A stretch of DNA of 64,000 nucleotides from Rhodoferax sp. (GCA_019449595.1 JAGRPL010000004.1:1054001-1118000), one strand, 5' to 3'; positions 34,340-46,091 are shown, counted from the first letter of the stretch. Notes: generated from the letters alone by a model not told the origin. Numbers and translations: made by a program.

Positions 34340-36358
34340 ATGTCCCTGCCCGATTACCAGCTTGAACTCTTGGCCCCGGCGCGTGATGCCGACATCGGCA
34401 TCGAAGCCGTCAACCACGGTGCCGACGCCGTCTACATTGGCGGCCCGGGCTTCGGCGCGCGCTCCAGCGCCGACAACAGCCTCTCCGACATCGCCCGCCT
34501 GGTGCGCCACGCCCACCGCTTCAACAGCCGCATCTTCGTCACCCTCAACACCATCCTGCGTGACGAGGAACTGGAGCCCGCCCGCAAGCTGGCCTGGCAG
34601 CTCCATGACGCCGGCGTGGACGCCCTCATCATCCAGGACATGGGCCTGCTGGAACTGGACCTGCCCCCCATCCAGCTGCATGCCAGCACCCAAACCGATA
34701 TCCGCACACCCGAGAAGGCGCGCTTCCTGCAGGACGTGGGTCTGTCGCAGATCGTGCTGGCGCGCGAACTGACACTGGAGCAGATTGCCGCCATCCGCGC
34801 CGTGACCGACCCTGCCCGCTGCACCCTGGAATTCTTTGTGCACGGCGCCCTGTGCGTGGCCTACAGCGGCCAGTGCTACATCAGCCACGCCCATACCGGG
34901 CGCAGCGCCAATCGCGGCGAATGCAGCCAGGCCTGCCGCCTGCCTTACCAGGTGGTGGATGCCAAGGGCCGCTTCGTGGCGCACGACAAGCACGTGCTCT
35001 CCATGAAGGACAACAACCAGAGCGCCAACCTGGCCGCGCTGGTGGATGCGGGCGTGCGCAGCTTCAAGATCGAGGGCCGCTACAAGGACATGGGCTATGT
35101 GAAGAACATCACCGCCCACTACCGCACGCTGCTGGACGAACTCATTGAAGCCCGCGAAGGCTCCGACGCGCCCCTGGCCCGTGCCAGCAGCGGACGCACC
35201 ACCTTCACCTTCACGCCCGACCCCGACCAGAACTTCAACCGCGAGTTCACCGACTACTTTGTGCAAGGCCGGCAGATGGACATTGGCGCCTTCGACAGCC
35301 CCAAGAACCCGGGTCAGCCCATTGGCTACGTGACCCAGGTCGGCCCCAACTGGGTGGAGCTGGAACTGACCGACCGGAGCATGGCGCTGCACAACGGCGA
35401 CGGCCTGTGCTACTACGACCTGCAGAAGGAACTGGTGGGCATGGCCATCAACCGGGCCGAAGCCGTGAACGCGGCCAAGGGCCGCTGGCGCGTGTTCCCC
35501 AAGGACACCGTGGCGGGCCTGAAGGACCTGCGCAAGGGCCTGGAGGTCAACCGCAACCGCGACGTGGACTGGGTGCGCGTGCTGGATAAGAAGTCCAGCG
35601 ACCGGCGCATAGGCGTCTGGGCCGCCCTGTCCGCCACATCGGATGGCATGGCCCTGTCTTACACCGACGAGGACGGCTGCGTGGGCGAGGTCCAGACCGA
35701 TCTGCCTCCCGAACCCGCCAAGGACTCTGCCGCCGCCGACGCCAGCAACCGCGCCCAGATCGGTAAACTGGGCGCTACTATTTTTGAAGCAATTGACGCA
35801 GATGTCGCGGGCGCCAGCGGCCTGTTTGTGCCCGCATCGGTGCTCAATGCCCTGCGCCGCGGGGCGATCGAGGCCCTGGAAACCTCACGCGCCCAGGCCT
35901 GGCAGCGCCTGGAACGCGCCACGTCCGTGCAGCCACCGGTCCCCTACCCGGAAGACACGCTGAGCTACCTGGGCAATGTGTACAACACCTCCGCCCACAA
36001 CTTTTACGCCCGCCACGGCGTGCGGGTCATCGACGCCGCTTTCGAAGCCAACGAGGAGCTCGGCGAAGTCAGCCTGATGATCACCAAGCACTGCGTGCGT
36101 TTCTCCCTGAGCCTGTGCCCCAAGCAGGCCAAGGGCGTGGTGGGCGTGCAGGGCCAGGTCCGGGCCGAGCCCTTGCAACTCATCAACGGCAAGGAAAAAC
36201 TCACCCTGCGCTTTGACTGCAAGCCCTGCGAGATGCACGTGGTGGGCAAGATGAAGACCTCGGTGCTGAACCAGGCCCGCAAGGACTTGGCGGCTGCGGC
36301 CGACGGCGTCCCCCTGACCTTTCACCGCACACGGCCCACTGACGCATTCGGCCACTGA
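34340..36358 (+). CDS. rlhA: U32 family protein, RlhA-like (23S rRNA C2501 hydroxylation)
   Basis: 672 residues, near E. coli RlhA/YdcP (about 650). LLAPARDADIGIEAVNHGADAVYIG at the N-terminus is the U32 start; HGALCVAYSGQCYIS and GECSQACRLPY hold the four cysteines expected to bind an Fe-S cluster near residues 170-200. RFDCKPCEMHV near the C-terminus has two further cysteines. RlhA hydroxylates C2501 of 23S rRNA in E. coli; the shorter TrhP (about 450 residues) is the other candidate but lacks the C-terminal half seen here. An in-frame repeat copy at 35774-35803 encodes GATIFEAIDADV in a variable region. Confidence 0.85.
   Translation: MSLPDYQLELLAPARDADIGIEAVNHGADAVYIGGPGFGARSSADNSLSDIARLVRHAHRFNSRIFVTLNTILRDEELEPARKLAWQLHDAGVDALIIQDMGLLELDLPPIQLHASTQTDIRTPEKARFLQDVGLSQIVLARELTLEQIAAIRAVTDPARCTLEFFVHGALCVAYSGQCYISHAHTGRSANRGECSQACRLPYQVVDAKGRFVAHDKHVLSMKDNNQSANLAALVDAGVRSFKIEGRYKDMGYVKNITAHYRTLLDELIEAREGSDAPLARASSGRTTFTFTPDPDQNFNREFTDYFVQGRQMDIGAFDSPKNPGQPIGYVTQVGPNWVELELTDRSMALHNGDGLCYYDLQKELVGMAINRAEAVNAAKGRWRVFPKDTVAGLKDLRKGLEVNRNRDVDWVRVLDKKSSDRRIGVWAALSATSDGMALSYTDEDGCVGEVQTDLPPEPAKDSAAADASNRAQIGKLGATIFEAIDADVAGASGLFVPASVLNALRRGAIEALETSRAQAWQRLERATSVQPPVPYPEDTLSYLGNVYNTSAHNFYARHGVRVIDAAFEANEELGEVSLMITKHCVRFSLSLCPKQAKGVVGVQGQVRAEPLQLINGKEKLTLRFDCKPCEMHVVGKMKTSVLNQARKDLAAAADGVPLTFHRTRPTDAFGH
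35774..35803 (-). repeat. Interspersed repeat copy 7 (in U32 gene)
   Basis: On the minus strand CATCTGCGTCAATTGCTTCA then AAAATAGTAGC; in frame inside the gene. Confidence 0.55.
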
Positions 36359-36399
36359 GCTGCCTTGTCAATACCTGCGAACTCCCTGCCTATCCACCC

Positions 36400-37140
36400 A
36401 TGAATTTCTTCAACCGACTGGTTTCCAAGGTGCGGACCCAACGTACCAACCGCCAACTGGGCGCCGTGCTGGCCTTTGTGGCCGGGGCCGTCAACGCCGG
36501 AGGCTTCCTGGCCGTCAAGCGCTACACCTCGCACATGACGGGCATCGTGTCCGAAGTGGCGGACGACCTGGTGCTGGGCGAACTGACGCTGGCCCTGACG
36601 GGCCTGATGTTCCTGATGGCCTTCATGGCGGGGGCCGCCACCACGGCCATGATGATCAACTGGGCACGCCGGCGGCAAATGTACGGCGAATACGCGCTGC
36701 CGCTGATGTGGGAAGCTGTGTTCCTGCTGGCGTTTGGCCTGCTGGGCGCCAACCTGGACGTGTGGATTGACGTGTTCGTTCCCACCACGGTGCTGATCCT
36801 GTGTTTCATCATGGGCTTGCAGAACGCCATCGTCACCAAGATCTCGCGGGCCGAGATCCGCACCACCCACATGACCGGCATCGTGACGGACCTGGGCATC
36901 GAGATCGGGCGACTGTTCTACTGGAACCGCTCGCACAGCGCCAACGCCACCCACTTCGTCCGCGCCGATCGCGACCGGCTGGCCATCCATGCCACGATTC
37001 TGGCGCTGTTCTTCTCCGGCGGCATTGTGGGGGCCATCGCCTTCAAGGCCATCGGGTTTTACGCCACGGTCCCCATTGCCGCCCTGCTGATGGTGCTGGC
37101 CAGTCCGCCCCTGTGGAAAGACATTACCGAAGATGTTTGA
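36400..37140 (+). CDS. DUF1275 (YoaK) family membrane protein
   Basis: 246 residues with six probable membrane spans. The family's paired motif occurs twice as expected from an internal duplication: AGAVNAGGFLAVKRYTSHMTG near residue 29 and MGLQNAIVTKISRAEIRTTHMTG near 140. Function is unknown in the family. The last 17 bases overlap the convergent MOSC gene. Confidence 0.88.
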   Translation: MNFFNRLVSKVRTQRTNRQLGAVLAFVAGAVNAGGFLAVKRYTSHMTGIVSEVADDLVLGELTLALTGLMFLMAFMAGAATTAMMINWARRRQMYGEYALPLMWEAVFLLAFGLLGANLDVWIDVFVPTTVLILCFIMGLQNAIVTKISRAEIRTTHMTGIVTDLGIEIGRLFYWNRSHSANATHFVRADRDRLAIHATILALFFSGGIVGAIAFKAIGFYATVPIAALLMVLASPPLWKDITEDV

Positions 37141-37714
37141 ACATCTTGGACGCAATGCGCTCGGAAATGCGCATGCTGCGCGGGCCGGGTAGCAACTCGA
37201 ACGGCTCTCCCGCGCCCACGGTACCGGGCACGTCCACTGCCAGGTAGAAACCGCAAAAGCCGCTCTGTGCCATCATCTTGACCGCCATGTTGAAGCCCAT
37301 GGCGGCGTTGAACTTGTAGCAGGGTTCCCGGGGCTGCGTCACCCGCAGGGCGCAGTGGGCAAAGCGCAGCACGTCCCCCACCCAGACCTCGCTTTCCAGC
37401 AGCCCCTGCAGGGTGAGGTTCTCGCCAATGGAGCCGTGCGGCAGCTGGGTGTCGATGCCGGCCACGCCGGCATCTTGGCGGGCGTTGCGCCAGAAATCGT
37501 AATGTTCCACCGGGTAGGCATACACCGCCTTGTCGAGCCCGCCGTGGACCGACAGGTCGGCCTGTTCGTCGCCATGCAGGCCCAGCGCGCCGACACCCAC
37601 CGGCCCTTCCACCGCCGTCTTGTGAATGGCCGAGAGAATGGAGCGCCCGGAAATGGTGATCTTGCGGGCCTGGGCGACCTGGACGCCCAGCACCGACCGT
37701 GCAGATGCAGACAT
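37124..37714 (-). CDS. MOSC domain protein (YiiM-like)
   Basis: 196 residues. The MOSC domain is recognised by GVGALGLHGDEQADLSVHGGLDKAVYAYP (near residues 40-68), SIGENLT and the single conserved Cys in QPREPCYKFNAAMG near 131, which in the family carries sulfur or binds the molybdenum cofactor. YiiM-like proteins reduce N-hydroxylated compounds with a Moco. It overlaps the DUF1275 gene tail to tail by 17 bases. Confidence 0.9.
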   Translation of the reverse strand: MSASARSVLGVQVAQARKITISGRSILSAIHKTAVEGPVGVGALGLHGDEQADLSVHGGLDKAVYAYPVEHYDFWRNARQDAGVAGIDTQLPHGSIGENLTLQGLLESEVWVGDVLRFAHCALRVTQPREPCYKFNAAMGFNMAVKMMAQSGFCGFYLAVDVPGTVGAGEPFELLPGPRSMRISERIASKMFKHLR

Positions 37715-37725
37715 GGTTTGCGCTC

Positions 37726-38754
37726 CTACAACGGCTGCTGGACCACTGTGCCGGCGCGGCTGGAGTAGCGCACGGTGGCGTCCAGCGTCTCGACCTGCAC
37801 CGTGGCGGCGCGCCGGTATACCTGGGCCCTAAGCCAGTCGCACTCGGCTTGCAGTGCCTCCGCGTCACCCAGCCGGGTGTGCCAGACCTTCTGCTCAGCG
37901 TTCCAGCGGTAGCCCCGGGCCTTGAGCAGGTCCTTGGCGTCAAACGGGGCTGCGGTGGCCTGCAGGCGGTAGCTGGGCTTGCGGCCCTGCTCCACCAGCT
38001 GGGCCAGGCCGGTATGGGCCTGCCCCGGCAAGGGGGCGGCCAGTACCGCCAGCAGTGCGTGGCAGTCCATCTCGGCGCGGTGGGCGTCGTAGAACCAGCC
38101 CATCTCCAGCGCCAGGTTTTCCAGCTTGGCCGAGCCGCGCCCGTAGTCCTTCCAGCCGATGTCGGCAAACGAGCAGGCCCAGGCCAGCTCGCGGAAGCGG
38201 GACAGGCGGGCCTCGGCAAACGGACGGTCAAACCCGGCATTGTGTGCAATCACCAGATCGGCGCCGTCCAGCAACTGTGCCACCCTCGCCTCGTCCAGGC
38301 GCTGGCCTTTCACCATGGCGTTGCTGATGCCGGTGATGCCCTCGATCTCCTTGGGAATGGGGATGCCGGGGTCTTCCAGGCCGTCATAGACCTGCACTTC
38401 GCCCACCGGCAGACCGGTGGCCCGGTCCACATCGACCCGCAACAGCGCCAGTTCGATGATTTTTTCCTTGGACTGGTCCAGGCCCGTGGTCTCGGTGTCG
38501 AGCACCACCACGCGGCACACGTCCTGCCCGTCGGCGGCCGGCGGCCACCGCAGACGCGGTTGCAGGCGGCGCAGCACGCGGTAGTCGGGGTGGGCTTCCA
38601 GCACGCGGGCCAGGGATTCGGCGTCCTGCGCCGGTGCCGCGGACGCCGCTGGGGTGGCCGCGGGCATGGTCTTGCGTGGAGCCCGCTTCTTGGGCGGGAC
38701 AGATACCGTGGGAAGCTCCGCCACAAAGGCAAAGTCGAGCTGGTTGTTGTTCAA
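37726..38754 (-). CDS. DEDDh 3'-5' exonuclease (DNA polymerase III epsilon-like)
   Basis: 342 residues. DEDDh motifs: Exo I VVLDTETTGLD near residue 85, Exo II with IAHNAGFDRPF near 170, Exo III HRAEMDCHALL near 228. A proline/alanine linker precedes the domain and a C-terminal region of about 90 residues (RYRWNAEQKVWHT-like) follows it. It is likely a repair or proofreading-type nuclease, not the replicative DnaQ, which is shorter. It lies 11 bases upstream of the MOSC gene on the same strand. Confidence 0.9.
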   Translation of the reverse strand: MNNNQLDFAFVAELPTVSVPPKKRAPRKTMPAATPAASAAPAQDAESLARVLEAHPDYRVLRRLQPRLRWPPAADGQDVCRVVVLDTETTGLDQSKEKIIELALLRVDVDRATGLPVGEVQVYDGLEDPGIPIPKEIEGITGISNAMVKGQRLDEARVAQLLDGADLVIAHNAGFDRPFAEARLSRFRELAWACSFADIGWKDYGRGSAKLENLALEMGWFYDAHRAEMDCHALLAVLAAPLPGQAHTGLAQLVEQGRKPSYRLQATAAPFDAKDLLKARGYRWNAEQKVWHTRLGDAEALQAECDWLRAQVYRRAATVQVETLDATVRYSSRAGTVVQQPL

Positions 38755-38845
38755 TGGTCCACCTTGGGGAACGGAAAAATGCGGGTGCGAAAACTGCCAT
38801 TATCATCGTCCACACCCGCCCCATCCCTCCAACCCATCCGTATTT

Positions 38846-39766
38846 ATGGCCACGACATCCACTCCCGCTGCTGCTCCCAAACCGGTCCGTCCCCTCAAGG
38901 GCGTGCGCGTCCTCAGTCTGGCGCTGAACCTGCCCGGCCCGGCGGCGTTGATGCGCTGCGCGCAAATGGGCGCCACCTGCGTCAAGCTGGAACCCCCGGC
39001 CCACCCCAGCGCGCCCAAGGGCACCTCGGGCGACCCCATGGGCCTGTACAACCGCGCAGCCTACGATGTACTGCACCAGGGTGTGCGCGTGGCCACCGCT
39101 GATCTCAAGTCCGAAAAAGGCCAGAAGGCCCTGCACCGCGAGCTGGCCAAGACCGACGTGCTGCTCACGTCTTTTCGGCCCTCGGCCCTGAGCAAGCTGG
39201 GCCTCGAATGGAAAGCGCTGCACAAGCAGTACCCCAATCTGTCGCTGGTGGCCATCGTGGGCGCGCCGGGCGCGCGGGCGGAGGAACCTGGCCATGACCT
39301 GACCTACCTGGCTGAAAACGACCTGATTGGCAGCCTGGACCTGCCCCCCACGCTGTACGCGGACATGGGTGGCTCGCTCATGGCCTCCGAGGCGGTGCTC
39401 AAGGCCCGCCTGCACCAGCTGCAAAAGGGCAAGGGGGCACGCTTTGACATCGCCCTGTCGGATGCGGCCGGGTATCTGGCCCTGCCCCGCAGTTGGGGTC
39501 TGACCAAACCCGGCTCGGCCGTGGGCGGCGGCCACGCCGGCTACCGCGTCTACCCCTGCAAGGACGGGCGTGTGGCCGTGGCGGCGCTAGAGCCGCACTT
39601 TGCAGCGTCGCTGGCCGCGGCGGTGGGGCTAAAGGCCTCCCACATCATGGCCATGTTCGCACCGGAAACCCACCAGGCGATTGCCGCGTTCCTGCTCACG
39701 CAGACACGCAAGCAACTGGACCAGCTGGCCGCGGCAAAAGACATTCCGCTGCACACGCTGGCCTGA
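38846..39766 (+). CDS. CaiB/BaiF (family III) CoA-transferase-like protein, short
   Basis: 306 residues from the ATG at 38846; longer frames upstream lack homology. LKGVRVLSLALNLPGPAALMRCAQMGATCVKLEPP is the family N-terminus, but full family III enzymes are about 400 residues, and the middle domain here is abridged. The DLTYLAENDLIGSLDLPP segment and DMGGSLMASEAVL are the recognisable remainder. The catalytic Asp is not certain from inspection. Divergent from the exonuclease gene. It could still be an active CoA-transferase on an organic acid or a racemase (AMACR type). Confidence 0.75.
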   Translation: MATTSTPAAAPKPVRPLKGVRVLSLALNLPGPAALMRCAQMGATCVKLEPPAHPSAPKGTSGDPMGLYNRAAYDVLHQGVRVATADLKSEKGQKALHRELAKTDVLLTSFRPSALSKLGLEWKALHKQYPNLSLVAIVGAPGARAEEPGHDLTYLAENDLIGSLDLPPTLYADMGGSLMASEAVLKARLHQLQKGKGARFDIALSDAAGYLALPRSWGLTKPGSAVGGGHAGYRVYPCKDGRVAVAALEPHFAASLAAAVGLKASHIMAMFAPETHQAIAAFLLTQTRKQLDQLAAAKDIPLHTLA

Positions 39767-39780
39767 TTGCGGCGCGCGGA

Positions 39781-39809
39781 TGCTACAAATTCAATAGCTG
39801 TCTGCGCAG
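39781..39809 (-). repeat. Interspersed repeat copy 8 (intergenic)
   Basis: On the minus strand CTGCGCAGACAGCTATTGAA then TTTGTAGCA; between the convergent CoA-transferase-like and TraB genes. Confidence 0.75.
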
Positions 39810-39839
39810 GTTTCACGGCGCCTGGATGCCTGAACAACC

Positions 39840-40787
39840 CTAAAAAACCCGCTCGACCTGGTAGCCCCGCCGCGCCAGCAAGGCGGGAATGCCGATGGCG
39901 CCGGTCATGTGCATGGCGCCTACCGCCACAAAGAGCTTGTGCCCCTGGGCGTGGAGCTGGTCAATGCGCTGGGCCAGGCCGGGGTTGCGGTCGTCCAGCA
40001 GGCGGCGCATCAGCTTCTTGTCCAGCGGGGTGTTGGCACACTGGCACCACTGGCTGTAGCGCTCCAGTTCCGCCAGCTCCCCGTTTTCCCACACCTGGGC
40101 CGACTTGAGCAACACCGTGTGCACGCGGTCGGAGTCCAGGTCGTCCAGCCCTTCGCGCACCACCGTTTCGGCTTCGGCGGCATTGCGCGCCAGCAGGGTC
40201 TTGAGCTGCAGGGCCACCGTTTCCAGCGACACCACGGGCCGCCCGCTGCCGTGCGCCAGGATGGACAGCAGGATTTCCGAGCCAAAGCTGGGCTCCAGCC
40301 CGTCTGGCCGCCCCACCAGCGTGGACAGGGTATAGACCAGCATTTCTGGCGCCGCCTGGCTGGTGGCGTCTGCCGGCAGGCACTGCGCCTGCAGCGCCCG
40401 CAGCAGGCGGCTTTGCAGCGCGGCGGGCAGCGGGTACGCCTTGGCGTGGGCCATGCCGGCGGCCATTTCGCGCTGCACGGTTTCGTCCAGCGGGTCGAGC
40501 TCCAGCGCCACGGTGTCGGTTTCCTGCAGCGCCCGTTGCACCGAGGGCCCGGGCGCCATCCACTCGGCCCGCCCCACGTGCAGCGTACCGTACAGATAGG
40601 AGGCATGACCGCCTTTGGTGACGCGCCACAACAGGCCGCGGTCGCGAGCCTGCGCCGCTGCGGTCTGGAACAGTTCCGGGGTAAACGGCTGAGCAGCCGG
40701 GGGGCATTGCGGCGCGTTCTGCGTGGCGCCCACCGGTGCGGCAACGCACAGCAGCCATGCCAGGCCAAGAGACCAGAGTACTTTCAC
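39840..40787 (-). CDS. TraB/GumN family protein, exported
   Basis: 315 residues from a GTG start at 40787, supported by AGGGAGG 5 bases upstream and by the signal peptide it creates (KVLWSLGLAWLLCVAAPVGA); an ATG at 40892 is too far out. Core motifs: SYLYGTLHVGRAEW near residue 61 with the conserved GT-H, ALELDPLDET, and FVAVGAMHMTGAIGIPALL near the C-terminus with the second conserved His. The fold is shared with the Tiki metalloproteases; bacterial members are of uncertain function. A repeat copy lies just before it at 39781-39809. Confidence 0.85.
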   Translation of the reverse strand: MKVLWSLGLAWLLCVAAPVGATQNAPQCPPAAQPFTPELFQTAAAQARDRGLLWRVTKGGHASYLYGTLHVGRAEWMAPGPSVQRALQETDTVALELDPLDETVQREMAAGMAHAKAYPLPAALQSRLLRALQAQCLPADATSQAAPEMLVYTLSTLVGRPDGLEPSFGSEILLSILAHGSGRPVVSLETVALQLKTLLARNAAEAETVVREGLDDLDSDRVHTVLLKSAQVWENGELAELERYSQWCQCANTPLDKKLMRRLLDDRNPGLAQRIDQLHAQGHKLFVAVGAMHMTGAIGIPALLARRGYQVERVF

Positions 40788-40839
40788 GCGAACCTCCCTG
40801 TTGTGAACAGGCAGTGTAAAGGCGCCAGCGGCGCCCCGG

Positions 40840-43221
<2,382 letters not shown>

Positions 43222-43272
43222 GGGACTTTCGGGTAACCCCGCATTTTAAAGTCCCACGCTGGGCAATGCACC

Positions 43273-44397
43273 CTAAAGGGGTACTCGGGCTGGCGCGTCC
43301 ACGGCCACAAACTGCCCCAACGCGGCGCTGCGCTCCCCCAGCACCAGCAGCCGCATGGCCAGCTCCACCTGCGCGGGCGTCACGGCCGGCTCGGGCGCCT
43401 GCCCCTGCAAATGCGCACACAGCTGGGCGTAGTAGGCGAGATAGTTGCCCGGCAGCTCCGGCGCCGGCGTCACCACCGGCCCGCTGCCGGTCTGCACAGT
43501 GATGGAGCCTACCTGCGGGTCGCGGCCCCAGCCGGCGGGGCCTTGGCCGCTGGCGTCCCACCCGGGGCGGCCGCCGGCCTTGAGCGCGTCTTCCTGCACG
43601 TCCAGACCGTATTTGACGAAGGAACCCCGGGTGCCGTGCACCACAAAGCGCGGGCCCACTGTCGGCACCAGCGCGCTGCCGTGCAGCAGCACGCGCAGAC
43701 CCGGATGACTGGTGGTGTAGCGCAGCTGGGCATGGAAATAGTCATTCACCTGCGCACCGTCACGCTGGCAGGCCAGGTCCACCAGCAGGTCGTCGGGTGC
43801 GCCGAACAGCTGCAGACACTGGTCCACCAGGTGGGCGCCCAGGTCGAACCACAGGCCGGAGCCCGGCAGGTTCTGCTCGCGCCAGCGGTCCGGCACCACC
43901 GGGCGGTAGCGGTCGAAATGCGACTCGAAGTGCACGATGCGGCCCAGCACCCCGCTGGCTAGCACCTGGCGCAGGGCCAGAAAGTCGGCGTCCCAGCGCC
44001 GGTTCTGGAACACCGTCAGCACGCGGCCCACGGTCTGGGCCGTCTGCAGCAGGTCCTGCGTCTGCTCCAGGGTCACGGTGCAGGGCTTGTCCACCACCAC
44101 ATGCTTGCCCGCCAGCAGGGCAGCGCGGGCCAGGAGGTAGTGGCTTTCGTTGCCGGTGGCAATCACCACCAGATCGGTGTGCGGGTCGGCGAAGGCATCC
44201 TCGGGCGTAGCCACCACGGCCACCTGCGGCCAGTCCGCCAGCACCTGCTGTGGCTTGGAGGAGCACACGCACGCCAGCTGCAGCCCTGGCACACCGCTGA
44301 TCAGCGGGGCGTGGAAGATGCGGGCGGCGTTGCCGTAGCCGATGAGGGCCACGCGCACGGGCGCCGGCAAATGCGGGGGGGACGGGGGATGTGCCAT
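43273..44397 (-). CDS. Gfo/Idh/MocA family oxidoreductase
   Basis: 374 residues from the ATG at 44397. Rossmann loop GYGNAARIFHAPL near residue 21, the signature DKPCTVTLEQTQDLL with the EKP-type lysine near residue 102, and HFDRYRPVVPDRWRE plus GLWFDLGAHLVDQ (catalytic-site Asp and His) near 160-190. NAD(P)-dependent dehydrogenase on a sugar or related polyol; the YdgJ/YhhX-type subgroup is the best guess. It stands alone. Confidence 0.88.
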   Translation of the reverse strand: MAHPPSPPHLPAPVRVALIGYGNAARIFHAPLISGVPGLQLACVCSSKPQQVLADWPQVAVVATPEDAFADPHTDLVVIATGNESHYLLARAALLAGKHVVVDKPCTVTLEQTQDLLQTAQTVGRVLTVFQNRRWDADFLALRQVLASGVLGRIVHFESHFDRYRPVVPDRWREQNLPGSGLWFDLGAHLVDQCLQLFGAPDDLLVDLACQRDGAQVNDYFHAQLRYTTSHPGLRVLLHGSALVPTVGPRFVVHGTRGSFVKYGLDVQEDALKAGGRPGWDASGQGPAGWGRDPQVGSITVQTGSGPVVTPAPELPGNYLAYYAQLCAHLQGQAPEPAVTPAQVELAMRLLVLGERSAALGQFVAVDAPARVPL

Positions 44398-44525
44398 GGG
44401 TCCATCATCCCACCGAAGGGCCGGTTGCACCCCCCATGCCCGTAGAAACCCCAATGCCCGGCCGGCTCCTGGCATCCAATTTGCGTGGCTTAGCCCGTAG
44501 AATGATTTTTTTCTTTTTCAACCTG

Positions 44526-44542
44526 CCGGGGTTGCACCCCGG
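44526..44542 (+). promoter_or_regulatory. Hairpin just upstream of the binding-protein ribosome site
   Basis: CCGGGGT/ACCCCGG, a perfect 7-bp stem with a 3-base loop, ends 8 bases before AAAGGA. It could act as a 5' UTR stabiliser or an attenuator. Confidence 0.4.
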
Positions 44543-44561
44543 TTTCTCAAAGGACCCTTCC

Positions 44562-45329
44562 ATGAAGAAACTTTTGCTGGCTGTTGCGCTGGGATCGCTC
44601 TGCGCCGCTTCGTTTGCACAGGGCAAAGACCTCAAGGTCGCCATTGACCCCACCTACGAGCCCTTCACGTTCAAGACGGCCGACGGCAAGCCCACCGGCT
44701 TTGACGTGGACATCGCCAGCGCCCTGTGCGAGCAGGTCAAGCGCAAATGCGTGTTCGTGGAACAGGTCTGGGACAGCATGATTCCCGGCCTGCAAGCCAA
44801 GAAATACGACGTGATCATCAGCTCGATGTCCATCACCGAAGACCGCCTGAAGGTCATCGACTTCACCGACAAGTACTACAACACGCCCAGCCGCGTGGTG
44901 CTGAAGAAGGACGTGAAATATACCGGCCCGGCCTCCACCAAGGGCAAGAAGATCGGCGTGCTCAAGGGCAGCACCCAGGAAAAATACGCCATGGGTGAAC
45001 TCAAGACCGTCGGCGCCGACGTGGTGCCCTACGAAGCCCAGGACCAGGTCTACCTGGACATCAAGGCCGGCCGTCTGGACGGCACGGTGGCAGATTACGT
45101 GGAAGTCACCGGTGGCTTCCTGAGCAAGCCCGAAGGCAAGGACTACGAGTTGAAGGGAGAAGAGCTCTACACCAAGAAGTACTTTGGCGAAGGCGTGGGC
45201 ATTGGTCTGCGCAAGGGCCAGGGCGCCCTGAAGACAGAGCTGAACGCAGCCATCAAGGCCATCCGCGCCAACGGTACCTACAAGAAGATCAACGACAAAT
45301 ACTTCAAGTTCGACGTTTACGGTAAATAA
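44562..45329 (+). CDS. Basic/polar amino acid ABC transporter substrate-binding protein
   Basis: 255 residues from the ATG at 44562 (AAAGGA upstream). Signal peptide MKKLLLAVALGSLCAASFAQ. Type II (SBP_bac_3) fold: LKVAIDPTYEPFTFKTADGKPTGFDVDIA, VWDSMIPGLQAKKYDVIISSMSITEDR, as in lysine/arginine/ornithine binding proteins (ArgT/HisJ). It captures a basic amino acid in the periplasm for the permeases below. A terminator hairpin separates it from them. Confidence 0.93.
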   Translation: MKKLLLAVALGSLCAASFAQGKDLKVAIDPTYEPFTFKTADGKPTGFDVDIASALCEQVKRKCVFVEQVWDSMIPGLQAKKYDVIISSMSITEDRLKVIDFTDKYYNTPSRVVLKKDVKYTGPASTKGKKIGVLKGSTQEKYAMGELKTVGADVVPYEAQDQVYLDIKAGRLDGTVADYVEVTGGFLSKPEGKDYELKGEELYTKKYFGEGVGIGLRKGQGALKTELNAAIKAIRANGTYKKINDKYFKFDVYGK

Positions 45330-45346
45330 TCAGGCCCTAATCCTGG

Positions 45347-45386
45347 CGTCGACGCAGGGGGTTGCCCCGCGTCGACGTTTCTTTTT
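45347..45386 (+). terminator. Terminator/attenuator between binding protein and permease
   Basis: CGTCGACGC (45347-45355) pairs with GCGTCGACG (45369-45377) over 9 bp and the inner GGGG/CCCC extends the stem past one bulged A; TTTCTTTTT follows. It sits in the 75-base gap before the permease ATG at 45405 and should reduce read-through. Confidence 0.82.
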
Positions 45387-45404
45387 GTTGGGTCTGACAT
45401 TTTC

Positions 45405-46091
45405 ATGAACGGTTATTTCACCGCCATCCTGCAAGGCGCCGTGCTGACGGTGGGCGTGTCCCTGTGCGCGCTGCTGGTTTCGATCATCCTGGGCCTGCTG
45501 GGCGCCGGCGCCAAGCTCTCGGGGCACCGGGTGCTGGTGGCGCTGGCCACCGTGTACACCACCATCATCCGCGGCATCCCCGAACTGGTGCTGATGCTGC
45601 TGGTCTTCTACGGCGGCACGATCGGGTTGAACAACCTGCTGGAATGGATGGGCAGCGAGGACACGGTGGACATCAACCCCTTCGTGGCCGGGGTGCTGAC
45701 CATCGGCTTCATCTATGGCGCCTACATGACGGAAACCTTCCGCGGCGCCATCCTGTCCATCCCCAAGGGGCAGATGGAAGCCGCCTGGGCCTTTGGCATG
45801 GGCCGCACCCAGACCTTCCTGCGCATCACCGCCCCGCAGATGGTGCGCTACGCCCTGCCCGGCTTCACCAACAACTGGCTGGTGCTGATCAAGGCCACCG
45901 CCCTGGTGAGCCTGATCGGCCTGCAAGAGATGACCTACATCGCCAAGCAGGCCAGCGCCGCCACGCGCTCACCCTTCACGTTCTTCCTCTTCACGGCGGC
46001 CCTGTTCCTGATCTACACCACGGTGTCGCTGTACGCGCTGCGCCGGATCAACGCGCGCTACAGCCTGGGCACCAAGCGGGGGCAGCTGTAA
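45405..46091 (+). CDS. Amino acid ABC transporter permease (HisQ/ArtQ type)
   Basis: 228 residues with five or six membrane spans. The EAA loop near residues 130-150 (EAAWAFGMGRTQTFLRITAPQ) binds the ATPase. The N-terminus MNGYFTAILQGAVLTVGVSL is typical of the polar amino acid permease family. Its stop abuts the next ATG. Confidence 0.93.
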   Translation: MNGYFTAILQGAVLTVGVSLCALLVSIILGLLGAGAKLSGHRVLVALATVYTTIIRGIPELVLMLLVFYGGTIGLNNLLEWMGSEDTVDINPFVAGVLTIGFIYGAYMTETFRGAILSIPKGQMEAAWAFGMGRTQTFLRITAPQMVRYALPGFTNNWLVLIKATALVSLIGLQEMTYIAKQASAATRSPFTFFLFTAALFLIYTTVSLYALRRINARYSLGTKRGQL

